Assembly (NCBI GenBank): GCA_947179485.1
Contig: OX359250.1
Span: forward strand, 42,850,600-42,914,599
Length of the DNA stretch: 64,000 nucleotides
Reading direction: 5' to 3'
Source of the DNA: Allacma fusca
Lineage: Eukaryota > Arthropoda > Collembola > Symphypleona > Sminthuridae
Positions 1 through 10,908 of the stretch are shown here, piece after piece. The notes under the pieces were generated by a model, which searched no databases, had not been told where the DNA came from, and saw only the letters and a program-made list of their open reading frames with translations. Numbering within the stretch: position 1 is the stretch's first letter; the number at the start of each line of letters is the position of its first letter. Made by a program: the position numbers and the translations under genes.

Positions 1-421
1 GTGTCCGCATTTGGTTATTTATTGTAAAATGTCGGTAAGTATTTTTTTTAATATCAGAAAGCTCCGTTTAGAGGAACTTTGCAGAGCTACAACTGGAAGG
101 AAAGTTAAAGTAAAAATTGTTGACACTGAACATCAAGGTAAAATACTTGATGTTGTTTTAATGAAATTTTTAAAAGATAAATTTACTAATTTGTAAAAAT
201 GTATGCGGGGCAAGCTCCCAGCCGCGATCTAGGGATCAAACATTGGGCATGCGCAGGGCTTTAGTAAGAAGTTCACCAATGCGTTCAACCACGATTTTTT
301 ACGTGTTTATCGAATTTAAACATTTTAAATGGCTTAAATCGTACTATTATCATGCAGGTTTTAATGCGTTACAGCAAACCAAGACTGCAAGCTTTACCTG
401 CGGAGCAGGGCTGTTTACTAG
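1..421 (+). mobile_element. Helitron 3' fragment H1, left edge cut by window
   Basis: The end shows a Helitron-type 3' terminus: a short hairpin (CCTGC/GCAGG) followed by a few bases and CTAG at 418-421, next base T. Positions 73-160 encode a degraded tail of the Rep-helicase (residues like VKVKIVDTEHQGKIL) that recurs in the complete Helitron at about 15350-15455. A near-identical inverted copy lies at 5253-5690. The flank after CTAG is the 5' end of another Helitron-related repeat (TATATTATATGGAGTGAG), so elements sit end to end here. Known: Helitrons end CTRR with an upstream hairpin and make no target duplication. The 5' end is outside the window. Confidence 0.7.
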
Positions 422-1776
422 TTATATTATATGGAGTGAGTATGTTCATTTGAATTTTCGCGCCAAATCTACGAGCCAATAAGAAAGCTGCGTCTAATTT
501 AAAAATTAGTACAAAAAATAAAAGAGCATGAGCATTTTATTAAAAAAGAGCAAAAAATATAAAAACATCTGCGTAAATAAGTACAAAAAGTAAAAAAGCA
601 TATTGTTAAAAAATTTAAAAAATTCAAAGAGTGGACAGTCTTCGTCTTGGTGTAATGCGGATTTGAAATTTTACGCGTGCTAAATGAATTATTAAAATTA
701 TTTTTAAATAAATTTGAATCTTATCTTATATTATATGGAGCTAAAATGTATGTTCATTTGAATTTTATTTTGAATTTTCGCGCCAAATCTACGAGCCAAT
801 AAAAATGCATCTAATTTAAAAATTAGTACAAAAAGTAAAGAGCATTTAAAAATTTAGTACAAAAAGTAAAAGAGCATTTTAAAAATTTGTACAAAAAATA
901 AAAAAGCATATTAAAAATAAGTACAAAAAGTAAAAGAGCATATTGTAAAAAAAAAACAAAAAATAAAAAATTATCTTCGTAAATAAGTACAAAAAGTAAA
1001 ATGTAGAAAAAACGCAAACAATAAAAAAGTATCGTCGTAAATCAGTTCAAATGGTAAAAGAGCATATGTGTTCGAAAAAATAACCGTCACATTGCATTGT
1101 ACTGATGCTCCTTAATTATTGGCAAATAAAAATAAACAACGAATGAGAGCCAATCGGATCAGGGGTCGGATTTTTGTAAACCCCCCTGGAAGATCAATTC
1201 TGGATTACCGTGCTGAATCAAATGCCCCTGCTGGGAGGCCCTCAACGAGTTCAAAAATTCCTACTGAAAATAAGGTCAACAATTTTCAAAATCCCCGTTG
1301 GCAAAAATAATTTCCCTAAAAGACGTCAAATCCCTGTCAAATAAGGTTAACAAATCTAAAAATCCCTGTTTGCCTAACAAATTTTCCTCAAACACATCAA
1401 CAAGTTTGAAAATCCCTGCCATAAAAAAGATCAAAGATTTTAAAATCCCTGTTCGCAAAATAGAATCCCTTCCCTTTGAGATTTTCCCTGCCAGAAATAT
1501 TTTTTCCCTGAGAAGAATCTTCCCGTCTTCCTACAAAAGTGACCCCTGAATCAGACTATCTATCACGTTGTACTGATGCTTCTATCTTATTTGCAAATAA
1601 AAAATGGGAGCCAATTGCTCCTCTCGTATTTTATTTGAATTGAAATGTATTCGAATCGGCACAATCAATCGGAAATCATAGGACTGGCAATAAGCTTTAT
1701 TGAACGTTGCCCATAAAGGTCATGCTGGATTATATTATTATTATACATTAAATAAAAATTTATTTATTTAATTATA
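422..1776 (+). mobile_element. Partial non-autonomous Helitron-like repeat carrying a MITE
   Basis: Two copies of a 5'-end-like block (TATATTATATGGAG, then TTTTCGCGCCAAATCTACGA) lie at 424-480 and 724-800. The second begins A|TCTTATATT, as a Helitron 5' end should. Each is followed by degenerate short units of the type GTACAAAAAGTAAAAGAGCA (490-620, 823-1070). From 1060 to about 1730 it matches the inverted element at 5800-6540, including the small MITE at 1160-1548. No Helitron 3' terminus is seen before the next unit starts near 1776, so the copy looks 3'-truncated. No gene is supported here. Confidence 0.5.
1160..1548 (+). mobile_element. hAT-type MITE, family G
   Basis: Starts CAGGGGTCGGATTTTTGTA and ends with the inverted counterpart TACAAAAGTGACCCCTG. 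Flanks AATCGGAT (1152-1159) and AATCAGAC (1549-1556) agree at 6 of 8 bases, consistent with an aged 8-bp target duplication. The body is filled with diverged repeats around AAAATCCCTG, which resembles the terminus with a few bases missing. An inverted second copy lies at 6053-6446 and shares the same flank, so the insertion predates duplication of the host repeat. No coding capacity. Confidence 0.55.
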
Positions 1777-3565
1777 CATTATATGGAGTGAGTATGTTCA
1801 TTTGAATTTTCGCGCCAAATCTGCGAGCCAATAAGAAAGCTGCGTCTAATTTAAAAATTAGTACAAAAAATAAAAGAGCATATTAAAAATTTGTACAAAA
1901 AATAAAAGAGCACATTAAAAATAAGTACAAAAAGTAAAAAAGCATATTGTTAAAAAAGAGCAAAAAATATAAAAACATCTGCGTGAATAAGTACAAAAAA
2001 TAAAAAAGCATATATTGTAAAAAAGCACAAAAAATAAAAAAGCATCCTCTCTACTAAATTCAAAGAGTGGACAGTCTTCGTCTTTGTCTTGGTGTAATGC
2101 GGATTTGAAATTTTACGCGCGCTAAATGAATTATTAAAATTGTTTTTAAAAAAATTTGAATAAATTATTAAAGAGTTATACAGCAGCAATGGCGGCGACA
2201 TTGTCACGGACAGCCATTTACCACCAAGACGGCACACTCTTTCAAATTAAAAGAAAGAAAAATTTTTTTAATTAAAAAATGAATTATTAAAGCCGGAAAC
2301 AGTAGCAACGGCGGCGAAATTGTCACGGGCAGCCATTCAGTACCAAGACGGCCCACTCATTTAAATTAGTATTTCTAATAAAAAATAAACTATTAAAGCA
2401 TTATAGAGTAACAAGGACGGTGACATTGCCACGGTCAGCCGTCCCAGGGTCTTGCGACGTGAGACCTTTGGGCTTTCTTAATAATTATTACTATAATTTA
2501 ACGTAAGCTTTGTTGTGACGATGAAAAATTCTCCAGGAAAAGTTTTGAAACAGTTGATATTTATATATCAAAGCCAATGTTTTTATATGGTCAATTGTTT
2601 GTTGCATTTTTGAAAAAACAAAAATAAAGATTAAGATCATTATAAATGACACTGCAGAAAGGTGAAGGAACCTACACAAGTAATTGTGTATTTAAAGAAG
2701 TTGTGTAATAGATTATAGTCATACGAAATTGTATTTCAGAATCAAACATGATTATTTAAAACATATTCGATAAAAAAATCACTTTAGCAATAGAATTTTA
2801 ATACTAGCGGATCAAGTAATTATACTGTTGGTGTTGTTATTGGGAAATGGAGGTTATCTACCGACGTGGGTGGTGGCTTGAAGACGCTCAAAGAGAATCT
2901 TATATTCGCTAGGGTTTTAACAGGAAGGGACACCATGTTTCTTTCCCAAGTTACACTAATTTCAAATGAGGGTGATACCCGTTTGTTTTATTATGAACGT
3001 ATGCATTTGGTTATCAAAACTGTTTACTCATGGTCAGCTCTATGTAGAATTTTTTAGAGCGACCTCTCAATACAGTGTAAAAACTATATGTCGACAAAAA
3101 TGAGGATCAGGGGGAACTACTGGGTGAATGGACTGGTATTTAAAGAGTTAATTGTGTGGAGCCAGAAATATTATAAACTTTGCAGAGCTACAAATAGAAG
3201 GAAAGCTAAAGTAAAAATTGTCGCCACTAAGCATCAAAGCAAAATACTTGATGACAGAAATTAAACGTTTACAATAAATATTGTTTTAAGGAAGCTTTTA
3301 ATCGTTAAATTTACTGATTTGTAAAAATGTATGCGGGACCAACTCCCAGCCGCAGTCTAGGGATCAAACATGGGACATGCACAGGGGCCTTAGTTTGAAG
3401 TTCCACAGTGCACTCAACCATGACTTTTCAAGTGTTTATCGATTTTTAGCATTTTAATTGGCTTTTATTGTGATATCTATCTAGGCTATTATTACGCAGG
3501 CTTTAATATGTTACAACAAACCAAGACGCCAAGCAAATCTCCCTGCGGAGCAGGGCTTTTACTAG
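1776..3565 (+). mobile_element. Non-autonomous Helitron H2
   Basis: It begins with the block TATATGGAGTGAGTATGTTC, runs through GTACAAAAAGTAAAAGAGCA-type units (1850-2040) and three copies of a unit around GGCGGCGACATTG (2170-2460), and ends with a helicase-tail remnant (3178-3250) and the 3' terminus CCCTGCGGAGCAGGG, then CTAG at 3562-3565, next base T. The whole unit is repeated inverted at 27212-28922 with good similarity. The 5' TC is not preserved, so the left limit is approximate. No transposase is encoded. Confidence 0.6.
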
Positions 3566-3700
3566 TTTTCATTGAAATCGGTTGAGAAGTTTAGATTTTA
3601 TTAGTGCACATTGACAATTTCCCATATGAGAATTTGAAGCCGAACTATGTGGTGGCCGAATGTTTAAATTATGAGTTGACGCTGAATCTGAGTTAATATA
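3566..3700 (+). repeat. Dispersed repeat, direct copy at 29208-29343
   Basis: The stretch containing GAAATCGGTTGAGAAGTTTA and GCCGAACTATGTGGTGGCCG recurs in the same orientation at about 29208-29343. The class is not recognised. From 3701 to 3998 nothing else can be supported except an AATAAA on the minus strand near 3936, downstream of the small ORF that follows. Confidence 0.45.
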
Positions 3701-3998
3701 AACCGTAAATTAATATCGTATAAAATCATTGACTTACAATGAATCATATTCGTAATTTTTTACACAAGTTGAACAAACTGCAAACAGATTAACTTTTTTT
3801 AAACAGTCTGTGGTTTTGTAGCTGTAGTGAGTAATAAAAAAGGAAAAACCACTGGTCAAATATGTACATACATGAGAAATACATATTGGGTCGAAATTAA
3901 CACATATTAATTAAATTTCATATAAAAATTTATTGCAATGTTCAGAGCTTCCACATTATTATTTTTTAAATTCGCAAAAACAAACAACATTTTTGCTA

Positions 3999-4274
3999 TC
4001 ACACTTTTTGGGGTTTGGTGGTTGGTTTTTTGTTGGCTGAGCCTTTGATAGTGGAATTTGAGCCTGTACTATTGGTCTTACGAGTCTTGCTTGGTTTCTT
4101 ACTCTGTCTAGGGTTCCGGTTCTTGCCACCGCTCCCAGTGCCCCCGCGGGACAGACTTATGTCTGATTTGGAGCTACTGGCTTCTCTGGAAGATAGTCCA
4201 GATGAAGACATGGCTTTAGATTTGGAGGCTTTCTCCTTAGACTTGGTATTCGGAGTCTGACTCATATTGTACAT
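3999..4274 (-). CDS. Small Ser/Lys-rich low-complexity protein, 91 aa
   Basis: A minus-strand ORF begins at an ATG at 4274 in the context GCCATGT and ends TGA at 3999. The product has no hydrophobic segment and is rich in Ser, Lys and Thr with short basic clusters, so it is probably disordered. Base composition is clearly less AT-rich than the surrounding repeats, which argues for coding. An AATAAA lies about 60 bases past the stop. The family is not recognised. It lies between Helitron pieces, so it could be a captured or retroposed host fragment; a chance ORF is possible. The plus-strand ORF of 81 codons over the same bases looks like its shadow. Confidence 0.4.
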   Translation of the reverse strand: MYNMSQTPNTKSKEKASKSKAMSSSGLSSREASSSKSDISLSRGGTGSGGKNRNPRQSKKPSKTRKTNSTGSNSTIKGSANKKPTTKPQKV

Positions 4275-4299
4275 GGCATTCTTTTGTGACTTTACGGAG

Positions 4300-4850
4300 G
4301 AAAATTAGTCAGCAACTATGGATAGTGAGAGGTACACTTTATCGAAACTGCAGAAGTTGTACATTTTCGTGTAAATAATCGTATTAGTTATGCCGATTTT
4401 CTCATTGGGAATACTCACAATTGCCGGTATCCGTAGTTGGTGATTTGTTGTAAAATGTAGGTGAGTAATTTTTTATTTCAGAAAGCCCCTTTTAGACGAA
4501 CTTTGCAGAGCTACATCTGGAAGGAAAGTTAGGGTAAAAATTGTCGCACTGAACATCATGGTAAAATATTTGATTACAGAATTGAATTTACAACAAATAT
4601 GGTTTTAAGGACGTTTTTAGCCTATAAGTTTAATAATTTGTAAAAATGCATGCACCTCGATCTACGGATCAAACATGTGGCATGCGTTTACTAGTAGCCA
4701 AATATTGAGTTAGGTAGAGAATTTTAGTGGGCTGGAGCGTTGTTCTCGACAGACCTTGATACGAGATCTATTGCCATTTACACTTTTATTATTTAAGCTA
4801 TTTATTTACACAAGTAATTGCTCCTGTGCGAAGTACGGGGCTTTTACTAG
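4300..4850 (+). mobile_element. Helitron 3' fragment H3, diverged
   Basis: Positions 4370-4640 match the 3' module of the other Helitrons, including the helicase-tail remnant after TTTGCAGAGCTACA near 4502. The end is CTTTTACTAG at 4841-4850, next base T. The terminal hairpin is eroded (CTCCTGTGCGAAGTACGGGG). An older insertion than H1 or H4. The 5' limit is unclear. Confidence 0.55.
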
Positions 4851-5252
4851 TAATATTAAAGCATTATACTGCTTTGCGCTTTTTCCTCTTTGAATAAAAA
4901 TGTTGCTCAAATGAAAAAAGGATGTTAAAAAGTCTAAAAAATAACTCGAAATTATTTTTTAAAAACTTTTTTTGCGGATATGAGATTCAAAAAGCGAGCT
5001 TTTTTTCATTTGCTGAGCCAGCAATAGCTGACTAAATAAATTATGAAAATTATTCTAAAAAAATTAAAAGCATTATACAGTAGCAAGGGCGGCGACATTG
5101 CACGTGCAGCCGTCCACAACCAAGACGGTCCACTCTTTCAAATTAGAAGAGACTATAGGAATCAAGCCATCCGCCACGGCGGATGGGATATCTGGCAGCC
5201 ATGAATTTGAACTTTAATAATAATTTGAATACATCAATGTATTATATACAAA
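4851..5252. other. Non-coding spacer with degraded repeats
   Basis: It holds one diverged copy of the GGCGGCGACATTG unit seen at 2170-2460 (5080-5150) and a short palindromic motif CATCCGCCACGGCGGATG near 5167. No gene, RNA gene or element boundary can be supported. Confidence 0.4.
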
Positions 5253-6788
5253 CTAGTAAACAGCCCTGCTCCGCAGGGAAACTTGCTTGCAGTCTTGGTT
5301 TGCTGTAACGCATTAAAACCTGTATGATAATAGTACGATTTAAGCCATTCAAAATAATGAAATTCGATAAACACTTAAAAAAATCGTGATTCAACGCATT
5401 GGTGAACTTACTTAAGCCCTTCGCATGCCCAATGTTTGATCCCTAGATCGCGGCTGGGAGCTTGCCCCGCATACATTTTTACAAATTAGTAAATTTATCT
5501 TTTAAAAATTTCATTAAAACAACATCAAGTATTTTACCTTGATGTTCAGTGTCAACAATTTTTACTTTAACTTTCCTTCCAGTTGTAGCTCTGCAAAGTT
5601 CCTCTAAACGGAGCTTTCTGATATTAAAAAAAATACTTACCGACATTTTACAATAAATCACCAAATACGGACACCGGCAAATGTGAATATTCCCAATGAA
5701 AAGATCGGTATAACTAAGAGGATTATTTACATGAAAATGTTTTTGAAAACTTTTTCTAAACGACTAATTTTCTCCCGTAGTAACTAAACGGATTTCGTCA
5801 GAATGACCTTTATGGACAACGTTCACTAAAGCTTATTGAGTCATGATTTCCGATTGATTGGGCCGATTCGAATACTTTTCAATTCGAATAAAATAAGAAA
5901 GGAGCAATGGGATTGGCACTCATTCGATATTTATTTGCAAGTAAGAAAGGAACATCTATGTTATGGGTAGTTTGATTGACCCGCCTTCGTTGTTTATTTT
6001 TATTTACAAATAAGACAGGAGCATCAGTACAACGTGATGAATAGTCTGATTCAGGGGTCGAATTTTTGTGGGAAGACAGGAAGATTCATTTTAGGGCAAA
6101 ATATTTCTGGCAGGGAAAATCTCAAAGGGAAGGGATTCTATTTTGCGAACAGGAATTTTAAAATTCGTTGATGTTCTTTATGGCAGGGATTTTCAAACTT
6201 GTTGGCGTGTTTCAGAGAAATTTCTTAAGCAAACAGGGATTTTTAGATTGGTTGACCTCATTTTACATCGATTTGGCCTCTTCTAGAAAAATTATTTTTG
6301 CCAACCGAGATTTTGAAAATCGTTGACATTTTTAACAGGGATTTTTGAAATCGTTGAGGGCCTCCCTGCAGGGATATTTGATTCCGAACGGAAATTCAGA
6401 AATAATCTTCGAGGGAGAATTACAAAAATCCGACACCTCTGCCCTGGTTTGATTGGCTCTCATTCGTTGTTTATATTTGTTTGCCAATAATAAAAGAGCA
6501 TTAGTACAATGTGTTGGGTAGTCGGATTGGCTTGTTTTATTTTTCGAATATGCCATTTTACTTTTAGTACTTTTTTTACGAAGATGCTTCTTTATTTTTT
6601 GCGCTTTTTTTACAAAATTCTTTTTTACTTTTTGTATTTATTTACGATGATGCTTTTCTATTTTTTGCGCTTTTTTGACAATATGCTCTTTTACTTTTTG
6701 TACTAATTTTTAAATTAGATTTTATAAATTAGCTTTCTTATTGGCTCGTAGATTTGGCGCGAAAATTCAAATGAACATACTCACTCCA
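5253..6788 (-). mobile_element. Non-autonomous Helitron H4, split by the autonomous Helitron
   Basis: On the minus strand its 3' end is CCCTGCGGAGCAGGGC, then CTAG at 5256-5253. The 3' module 5664-5253 is almost identical to H1. Upstream lie a family G MITE (6053-6446) and GTACAAAAAGTAAAAGAGCA-type units (6540-6720, inverted). The 5' block is interrupted at 6788/6789. The missing 12 bases of the 5' end (minus strand TCTTATATTATA, preceded by A) are found at 15676-15687, on the far side of the inserted Helitron. The original H4 was therefore about 1.55 kb. Confidence 0.75.
6053..6446 (-). mobile_element. hAT-type MITE, family G, inverted copy
   Basis: The element begins CAGGGGTCGAATTTTTGTGG at 6053 and ends with a damaged inverted terminus at 6446. 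The left flank GTCTGATT is the reverse complement of the right flank of the copy at 1160-1548, showing one insertion event copied with its host Helitron. The body carries the same degenerate CAGGGATTTT motif. Confidence 0.5.
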
Positions 6789-7192
6789 TCTCTACATTAT
6801 AACAGCCACTTGATGGAGTCTGTGCCTATTCAAATTGCGCGCTCTTATGCTTCAAGCACCAATAGATGCCAAGAGTACATAAATACCATAAGCAATCCTC
6901 CCCTCATCGTACGCGCTCTTCTGCTTCATTTACTTCCCACAAGCGACGTACGCGCTCTTCTGCTTCATTTACTTTCCACAAACACCAATAGATGGCAAGA
7001 GTACATATATCACATAAGCAATTCTCTCCTCATCGTGCATCGTATAATTGTTAGCTTGGATCGGAACTCCACTTCTGCCTATCTCTAGGACGCAAGCCAT
7101 TCTCATAACGACTAACGAGCTCACCCAAACACACCATTCAAATCAAACTTTCACTGAAGAATTCATCATTCCCACGGTTTCAACCTTTACAG
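6789..7192 (+). promoter_or_regulatory. Helitron 5' region and probable leader exon
   Basis: The first 400 bases hold duplicated blocks around CGCGCTCTT.TGCTTCA (6838, 6910, 6950) and AGATG.CAAGAGTACATA (6874, 6980). A splice donor, CAG|GTAGGTAA, ends the stretch at 7192. The promoter of the Rep-helicase gene should lie here by position; no individual promoter element can be named. Confidence 0.35.
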
Positions 7193-7387
7193 GTAGGTAA
7201 TTTTTGTTGTTACTATTTTGACATTTGCATGCGACTATAAATATATGTAAATAAAATACATTTACAATAAAAAATGATTACAAATATTATTATGCTCACC
7301 GCATTAGCTACTCTCAACTCCGAGTTTGAATTTTTGTGACGGACACCGTATGGCTTTTCCTAATTATTTTTGTCTTTTATGTTGCAG
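7193..7387 (+). other. Probable 5'-UTR intron of the Helitron gene
   Basis: Donor CAG|GTAGGTAA at 7193 and acceptor TTTTATGTTGCAG at 7387, with a T-rich tract before the acceptor. Both sites are strong by eye and 195 bases apart. If used, the downstream exon would start just before the 36-bp array, making the array part of the leader transcript. This is inference without transcript data. Confidence 0.35.
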
Positions 7388-7481
7388 AGTACAAGCGACG
7401 GCATTTAATCACATATCCAGTGGTTCATTTGAAGGCGAGTTGTGTTGTCCTGTTGACTTTACCACAGGTGGAGAGTGGTTG

Positions 7482-10400
7482 GGTTTTACCAAGGGTGGAG
7501 AGTGGTTGGGACCCATTGGTTTTACCAAGGGTGGAGAGTGGTTGGGACCCATTGGTTTTACCAAGGGTGGAGAGTGGTTGGGACCCATTGGTTTTACCAA
7601 GGGTGGAGAGTGGTTGGGACCCATTGGTTTTACCAAGGGTGGAGAGTGGTTGGGACCCATTGGTTTTACCAAGGGTGGAGAGTGGTTGGGACCCATTGGT
7701 TTTACCAAGGGTGGAGAGTGGTTGGGACCCATTGGTTTTACCAAGGGTGGAGAGTGGTTGGGACCCATTGGTTTTACCAAGGGTGGAGAGTGGTTGGGAC
7801 CCATTGGTTTTACCAAGGGTGGAGAGTGGTTGGGACCCATTGGTTTTACCAAGGGTGGAGAGTGGTTGGGACCCATTGGTTTTACCAAGGGTGGAGAGTG
7901 GTTGGGACCCATTGGTTTTACCAAGGGTGGAGAGTGGTTGGGACCCATTGGTTTTACCAAGGGTGGAGAGTGGTTGGGACCCATTGGTTTTACCAAGGGT
8001 GGAGAGTGGTTGGGACCCATTGGTTTTACCAAGGGTGGAGAGTGGTTGGGACCCATTGGTTTTACCAAGGGTGGAGAGTGGTTGGGACCCATTGGTTTTA
8101 CCAAGGGTGGAGAGTGGTTGGGACCCATTGGTTTTACCAAGGGTGGAGAGTGGTTGGGACCCATTGGTTTTACCAAGGGTGGAGAGTGGTTGGGACCCAT
8201 TGGTTTTACCAAGGGTGGAGAGTGGTTGGGACCCATTGGTTTTACCAAGGGTGGAGAGTGGTTGGGACCCATTGGTTTTACCAAGGGTGGAGAGTGGTTG
8301 GGACCCATTGGTTTTACCAAGGGTGGAGAGTGGTTGGGACCCATTGGTTTTACCAAGGGTGGAGAGTGGTTGGGACCCATTGGTTTTACCAAGGGTGGAG
8401 AGTGGTTGGGACCCATTGGTTTTACCAAGGGTGGAGAGTGGTTGGGACCCATTGGTTTTACCAAGGGTGGAGAGTGGTTGGGACCCATTGGTTTTACCAA
8501 GGGTGGAGAGTGGTTGGGACCCATTGGTTTTACCAAGGGTGGAGAGTGGTTGGGACCCATTGGTTTTACCAAGGGTGGAGAGTGGTTGGGACCCATTGGT
8601 TTTACCAAGGGTGGAGAGTGGTTGGGACCCATTGGTTTTACCAAGGGTGGAGAGTGGTTGGGACCCATTGGTTTTACCAAGGGTGGAGAGTGGTTGGGAC
8701 CCATTGGTTTTACCAAGGGTGGAGAGTGGTTGGGACCCATTGGTTTTACCAAGGGTGGAGAGTGGTTGGGACCCATTGGTTTTACCAAGGGTGGAGAGTG
8801 GTTGGGACCCATTGGTTTTACCAAGGGTGGAGAGTGGTTGGGACCCATTGGTTTTACCAAGGGTGGAGAGTGGTTGGGACCCATTGGTTTTACCAAGGGT
8901 GGAGAGTGGTTGGGACCCATTGGTTTTACCAAGGGTGGAGAGTGGTTGGGACCCATTGGTTTTACCAAGGGTGGAGAGTGGTTGGGACCCATTGGTTTTA
9001 CCAAGGGTGGAGAGTGGTTGGGACCCATTGGTTTTACCAAGGGTGGAGAGTGGTTGGGACCCATTGGTTTTACCAAGGGTGGAGAGTGGTTGGGACCCAT
9101 TGGTTTTACCAAGGGTGGAGAGTGGTTGGGACCCATTGGTTTTACCAAGGGTGGAGAGTGGTTGGGACCCATTGGTTTTACCAAGGGTGGAGAGTGGTTG
9201 GGACCCATTGGTTTTACCAAGGGTGGAGAGTGGTTGGGACCCATTGGTTTTACCAAGGGTGGAGAGTGGTTGGGACCCATTGGTTTTACCAAGGGTGGAG
9301 AGTGGTTGGGACCCATTGGTTTTACCAAGGGTGGAGAGTGGTTGGGACCCATTGGTTTTACCAAGGGTGGAGAGTGGTTGGGACCCATTGGTTTTACCAA
9401 GGGTGGAGAGTGGTTGGGATCCATTGGTTTTACCAAGGGTGGAGAGTGGTTGGGACCCATTGGTTTTACCAAGGGTGGAGAGTGGTTGGGATCCATTGGT
9501 TTTACCAAGGGTGGAGAGTGGTTGGGACCCATTGGTTTTACCAAGGGTGGAGAGTGGTTGGGACCCATTGGTTTTACCAAGGGTGGAGAGTGGTTGGGAC
9601 CCATTGGTTTTACCAAGGGTGGAGAGTGGTTGGGATCCATTGGTTTTACCAAGGGTGGAGAGTGGTTGGGACCCATTGGTTTTACCAAGGGTGGAGAGTG
9701 GTTGGGACCCATTGGTTTTACCAAGGGTGGAGAGTGGTTGGGACCCATTGGTTCAACCAAGGGCGAGTTGAGTTGACCTGTTGGTTTTACCAAGGGTGGA
9801 GAGTGGTTGGGACCCATTGGTTTTACCAAGGGTGGAGAGTGGTTGGGACCCATTGGTTTTACCAAGGGTGGAGAGTGGTTGGGACCCATTGGTTTTACCA
9901 AGGGTGGAGAGTGGTTGGGACCCATTGGTTTTACCAAGGGTGGAGAGTGGTTGGGACCCATTGGTTTTACCAAGGGTGGAGAGTGGTTGGGACCCATTGG
10001 TTTTACCAAGGGTGGAGAGTGGTTGGGACCCATTGGTTCAACCAAGGGCGAGTTGAGTTGACCTGTTGGTTTTACCAAGGGTGGAGAGTGGTTGGGACCC
10101 ATTGGTTTTACCAAGGGTGGAGAGTGGTTGGGACCCATTGGTTTTACCAAGGGTGGAGAGTGGTTGGGACCCATTGGTTTTACCAAGGGTGGAGAGTGGT
10201 TGGGACCCATTGGTTCAACCAAGGGCGAGTTGAGTTGACCTGTTGGTTTTACCAAGGGTGGAGAGTGGTTGGGACCCATTGGTTTTACCAAGGGTGGAGA
10301 GTGGTTGGGACCCATTGGTTTTACCAAGGGTGGAGAGTGGTTGGGACCCATTGGTTTTACCAAGGGTGGAGAGTGGTTGGGACCCATTGGTTCAACCAAG

Positions 10401-10562
10401 GGCGAGTTGAGTTGACCTGTTGGTTTTACCAAGGGTGGAGAGTGGTTGGGACCCATTGGTTTTACCAAGGGTGGAGAGTGGTTGGGACCCATTGGTTTTA
10501 CCAAGGGTGGAGAGTGGTTGGGACCCATTGGTTCAACCAAGGGCGAGTTGAGTTGACCTGTT
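7482..10562 (+). repeat. Minisatellite: 81 units of 36 bp plus five of 33 bp
   Basis: The 36-bp unit begins GGTTTTACCAAGGGTGGAGA and ends GGGACCCATT. Counting from 7482 gives 63 units, then a 33-bp variant beginning GGTTCAACCAAGGGCGAGTT at 9750, followed by runs of 7, 4, 4 and 3 canonical units, each closed by the same variant (10035, 10212, 10389, 10530). Most units are identical; a C-to-T change recurs at 9420, 9492 and 9636. The periods are multiples of three, so very long ORFs run through several frames on both strands; these are by-products, not genes. The array lies between the leader and the start codon of the Helitron gene. Confidence 0.95.
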
Positions 10563-10870
10563 GGTTTTACCACAGGTAGAGAGTTGGAGTGGCCCATTAG
10601 GTTTACCAAGGGTGGAGAGTGGTTGGGAGTTGGGAGCCATTGGTTCAACCAAAGGCGAGCAGAGTTGACCTGTTGGTTTAACCACAGGTGGAAAGTAGTT
10701 GCGACCTATTGGTTACATAACAGGCAGAGAGTTGGAGAGACCCATTGGTTTTACCAAGGGTGGAGAGTGGTTGGGAGCCATTGGTTCAATCAAAGGCGAG
10801 TTGAGTTAACCTGTTGGTTTAACCACAGGTGGAAAGTAGTTGTGACATATTGGGTATATAACCAGCAGAT
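10563..10870 (+). repeat. Degenerate edge of the minisatellite
   Basis: Diverged units related to both the 36-bp and 33-bp forms continue to about 10870, for example GGTTTAACCACAGGTGG and GGTTCAATCAAAGGCGAG. A similar old unit lies left of the array at 7416-7481. Diverged edges with a homogeneous centre are the usual sign of array growth from the middle by unequal exchange or slippage. Confidence 0.8.
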
Positions 10871-10908
10871 GTAGAGTTGGAGATACGTTTATTATTTTAA
10901 TAAATAAC

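Noticed and set aside
6741-7088. 115-codon ORF across the 5' end of the autonomous Helitron
   Set aside because: It spans the insertion boundary at 6788/6789, so it joins unrelated sequences.
7326-10648. Very long ORFs of 811 to 1,079 codons in several frames over the minisatellite
   Set aside because: The units are 36 and 33 bases long, so any frame without a stop in one unit stays open through the array. Frames on both strands are equally open and the repeats are identical at DNA level, with no codon-position bias.
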